NCBI GenBank assembly: GCA_002411615.1
Contig: DHOF01000167.1
Coordinates: forward strand, 2,594 to 9,124
Length of the DNA stretch: 6,531 nt
Origin: Ruminococcaceae bacterium UBA5397
GTDB taxonomy: Bacteria; Bacillota; Clostridia; Oscillospirales; Acutalibacteraceae
Direction: 5' to 3'
Below the pieces are notes generated by a model. That model saw only the letters and a program-made list of their open reading frames with translations, had not been told where the DNA came from and ran no database searches. The translations under genes were made by a program, and so were the position numbers. Shown here piece after piece: positions 4,937 to 6,531 of the stretch (its first letter is position 1; every line of letters begins with the position of its first letter).

Positions 4937-6531
4937 TTAGTGATTGTCAATCAATTTAAACACGAGCACGGTGATATCATCATCATGACCGTCCACACGG
5001 CGGGCAACCGCCTCTGCTACAATGGATTCTGCCAATTCCTGCGGCATACGGTCATCCCAACCGGAAATCTTATCCGCAATCCAGTTAGCTCCTGAGGAAA
5101 GCGCTCCATCACTCAAAAGAATAATTAAATCACCCGCGTCTATTTCTTCATTGATTTTATGGAATTTTGCTTCTTCCAAAATTCCCACCGGCACTCCGGG
5201 CGCGTCAATGGGAATCACATCTCCATCGCGGCGCACAAAGCTCATTGGCGCACCTGCTTTATAAAATTCCACTGAACCGGTATAAAGATCCAGGCTCAAA
5301 ACATCCAGCGTTGCTAGCGATTCATCGACAGATTTTACAACAAGCGCAGAATTGACTATTTTAAGTGCGCTGTCAAATCCAATTCCCGCTTTCATCAAAT
5401 CTGAAAAAACATCAGCAGCCATTGTTCCATCAACAGCCGCACGGCCTCCGGTTCCCATTCCATCGCTTAAAACGGCAATCTCGTGCCCCTGTCCATCTGA
5501 AAAATACTGATAACTATCTCCACAGAGTTTCTGATTATTACAGGAATGACGTGCACAGCCTGCTAATACGCGATAGCGAACTCGTTCGCTGAAAACCATC
5601 CGCCAGTTGGCGCCGATTCGCACAATAACAGGCGGATTAAAACGCCGACTGCAGGTGCGCGAAATTTCCTGCGCAAGCTGTGCTTTATTAACAACTCCCG
5701 CCCCGCTGCGTGTTGCCAACGCTTCTACTTTCATTCGGCCAAACCGATCCACCACACAATTTACATCTACCGGGGTCATGTTGAAATCCCGCAGCACTTC
5801 TCGAACTGCTCTGGCTGTCTGGTAATCACAGCGTTCATAAATTTCCAGATCAGAAGCCATCTCTTCCAAGACAGTTCCCACAGTTGAAAATTGTTGGATC
5901 AAAAGTCCGCGTGCAAGATTTTTTCCCGGTAAAGTCGGCATGGTATGCTCCCGTGCACTCTCAAGTTGGTCTGCTTCGTCCAGCTTATCCCCGACCTGTT
6001 CTACCGTATCTGATATTTTCTCCATCGTCTGTGCAGTAAAATCCAACCGAGAAACGATTGACCTGCGCAGCCCATCCGTGCGGGGTGCGTCATCTTTTCT
6101 TACAAAGAAACGCAAGAACCTGGCACCAACACGAGAAGGCAATATCATATAAACGACCGTTGCAATCGCGACTTCATAAATTCCTGCAAAAACAGTCGGC
6201 GTCGAACCTATCTGCAAAGAAGCAATCACATTTGCCATTATAAAAGCACAGGCCCCTGCGAGCTTTCCCAAAGGCGAAAATAATCCTGCCATCAAACCTC
6301 CAAGCGCATAAGCGCCTGAAAGATAATTTAGTCCGGTTGTAGAAAGTGCAAAAGCCGCTCCTGCTCCAATTCCGGAGACAGCCCCTCCTGCAGCGCCGCC
6401 AAACCGTGCCGCATAAAGAATAAACAAAACGGCCAAGATTCTTCCAAGGGAGACCCCCTCCACAGCGACGCCGGAAAGCGCCAGCAATATAGCTCCGGCC
6501 GAAAACGCACAGCAGCAAAGGTCCTGCGGCA
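4937..6531 (-). CDS. spoIIE: Stage II sporulation protein E (PP2C-type serine phosphatase), 5'-truncated by window edge
   Basis: SpoIIE dephosphorylates the anti-anti-sigma factor SpoIIAA, which releases sigma-F in the forespore; it also acts at the polar septum with FtsZ. The frame stays open to the right edge, so a TTG at 6487 is not the start. Numbering from that TTG, 516 residues are visible. The end of the Gly/Ala-rich multi-helix membrane domain covers about 1-117. A helical regulatory and oligomerisation region covers about 130-300. The PP2C phosphatase domain runs from about 305 to 516. Metal and catalytic motifs are intact: GDSY (323-326), LSDGMGTGG (340-348), LLSDGA (457-462) and HDDDITV near the C-terminus (501-507). 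B. subtilis SpoIIE has 827 residues, so roughly 300 are missing on the right. No terminator is visible between its stop and the next minus-strand gene. Confidence 0.95.
   Translation of the reverse strand, partial: PQDLCCCAFSAGAILLALSGVAVEGVSLGRILAVLFILYAARFGGAAGGAVSGIGAGAAFALSTTGLNYLSGAYALGGLMAGLFSPLGKLAGACAFIMANVIASLQIGSTPTVFAGIYEVAIATVVYMILPSRVGARFLRFFVRKDDAPRTDGLRRSIVSRLDFTAQTMEKISDTVEQVGDKLDEADQLESAREHTMPTLPGKNLARGLLIQQFSTVGTVLEEMASDLEIYERCDYQTARAVREVLRDFNMTPVDVNCVVDRFGRMKVEALATRSGAGVVNKAQLAQEISRTCSRRFNPPVIVRIGANWRMVFSERVRYRVLAGCARHSCNNQKLCGDSYQYFSDGQGHEIAVLSDGMGTGGRAAVDGTMAADVFSDLMKAGIGFDSALKIVNSALVVKSVDESLATLDVLSLDLYTGSVEFYKAGAPMSFVRRDGDVIPIDAPGVPVGILEEAKFHKINEEIDAGDLIILLSDGALSSGANWIADKISGWDDRMPQELAESIVAEAVARRVDGHDDDITVLVFKLIDNH

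Noticed and set aside
6485..6487. TTG at 6487 as the spoIIE start
   Set aside because: The frame continues to the right edge with more membrane-like residues, and the known protein is about 300 residues longer.

Overview
The window reads as chromosomal DNA from an endospore-forming, low-to-moderate GC Firmicute of the class Clostridia. The best evidence is a clear SpoIIE phosphatase, found only in endospore formers. Consensus-like sigma-A promoters, strong purine-rich ribosome binding sites and a GTG start agree with this. A family-level placement near Oscillospiraceae/Ruminococcaceae is only an impression from protein style. Six protein genes fill the window. No gap exceeds 300 bases, and I see no tRNA, rRNA, CRISPR array, insertion sequence or attachment site.

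Left part (1-1938, + strand): the 3' part of a DUF975-type integral membrane protein runs in from the left edge. A hairpin terminator follows, and immediately after it a radical SAM enzyme with a cysteine-rich C-terminal region like a SPASM domain. The 79-base gap between the two genes is almost filled by the hairpin, so the radical SAM gene may depend on readthrough or be attenuated there.

Middle part (1939-4038): a long hairpin ends the radical SAM gene and can also serve the converging minus-strand gene, a six-helix DUF308/HdeD-like membrane protein. A 179-base divergent intergenic region follows. It holds a good sigma-A promoter for an AI-2E family transporter (+) and a -10 box for the HdeD-like gene (-).

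Right part (4039-6531): a 20-bp perfect-stem bidirectional terminator separates the transporter from two minus-strand genes. The upstream one is spoIIE, missing its N-terminal part beyond the right edge. The downstream one is a two-helix membrane-anchored protein that resembles the GIDE/BAM domain family without a RING finger. The latter has its own extended -10 promoter, but no terminator is visible after spoIIE, so spoIIE transcripts could run into it.

Except for the possible spoIIE/GIDE coupling, the genes look like independently transcribed units. Four of the six products are membrane proteins of poorly characterised families and a fifth, SpoIIE, is membrane-anchored. I did not find a convincing new multi-gene system. 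The points most worth a second look are the terminator-like leader of the radical SAM gene, the orphan status of that enzyme, and the GIDE-like protein beside spoIIE.
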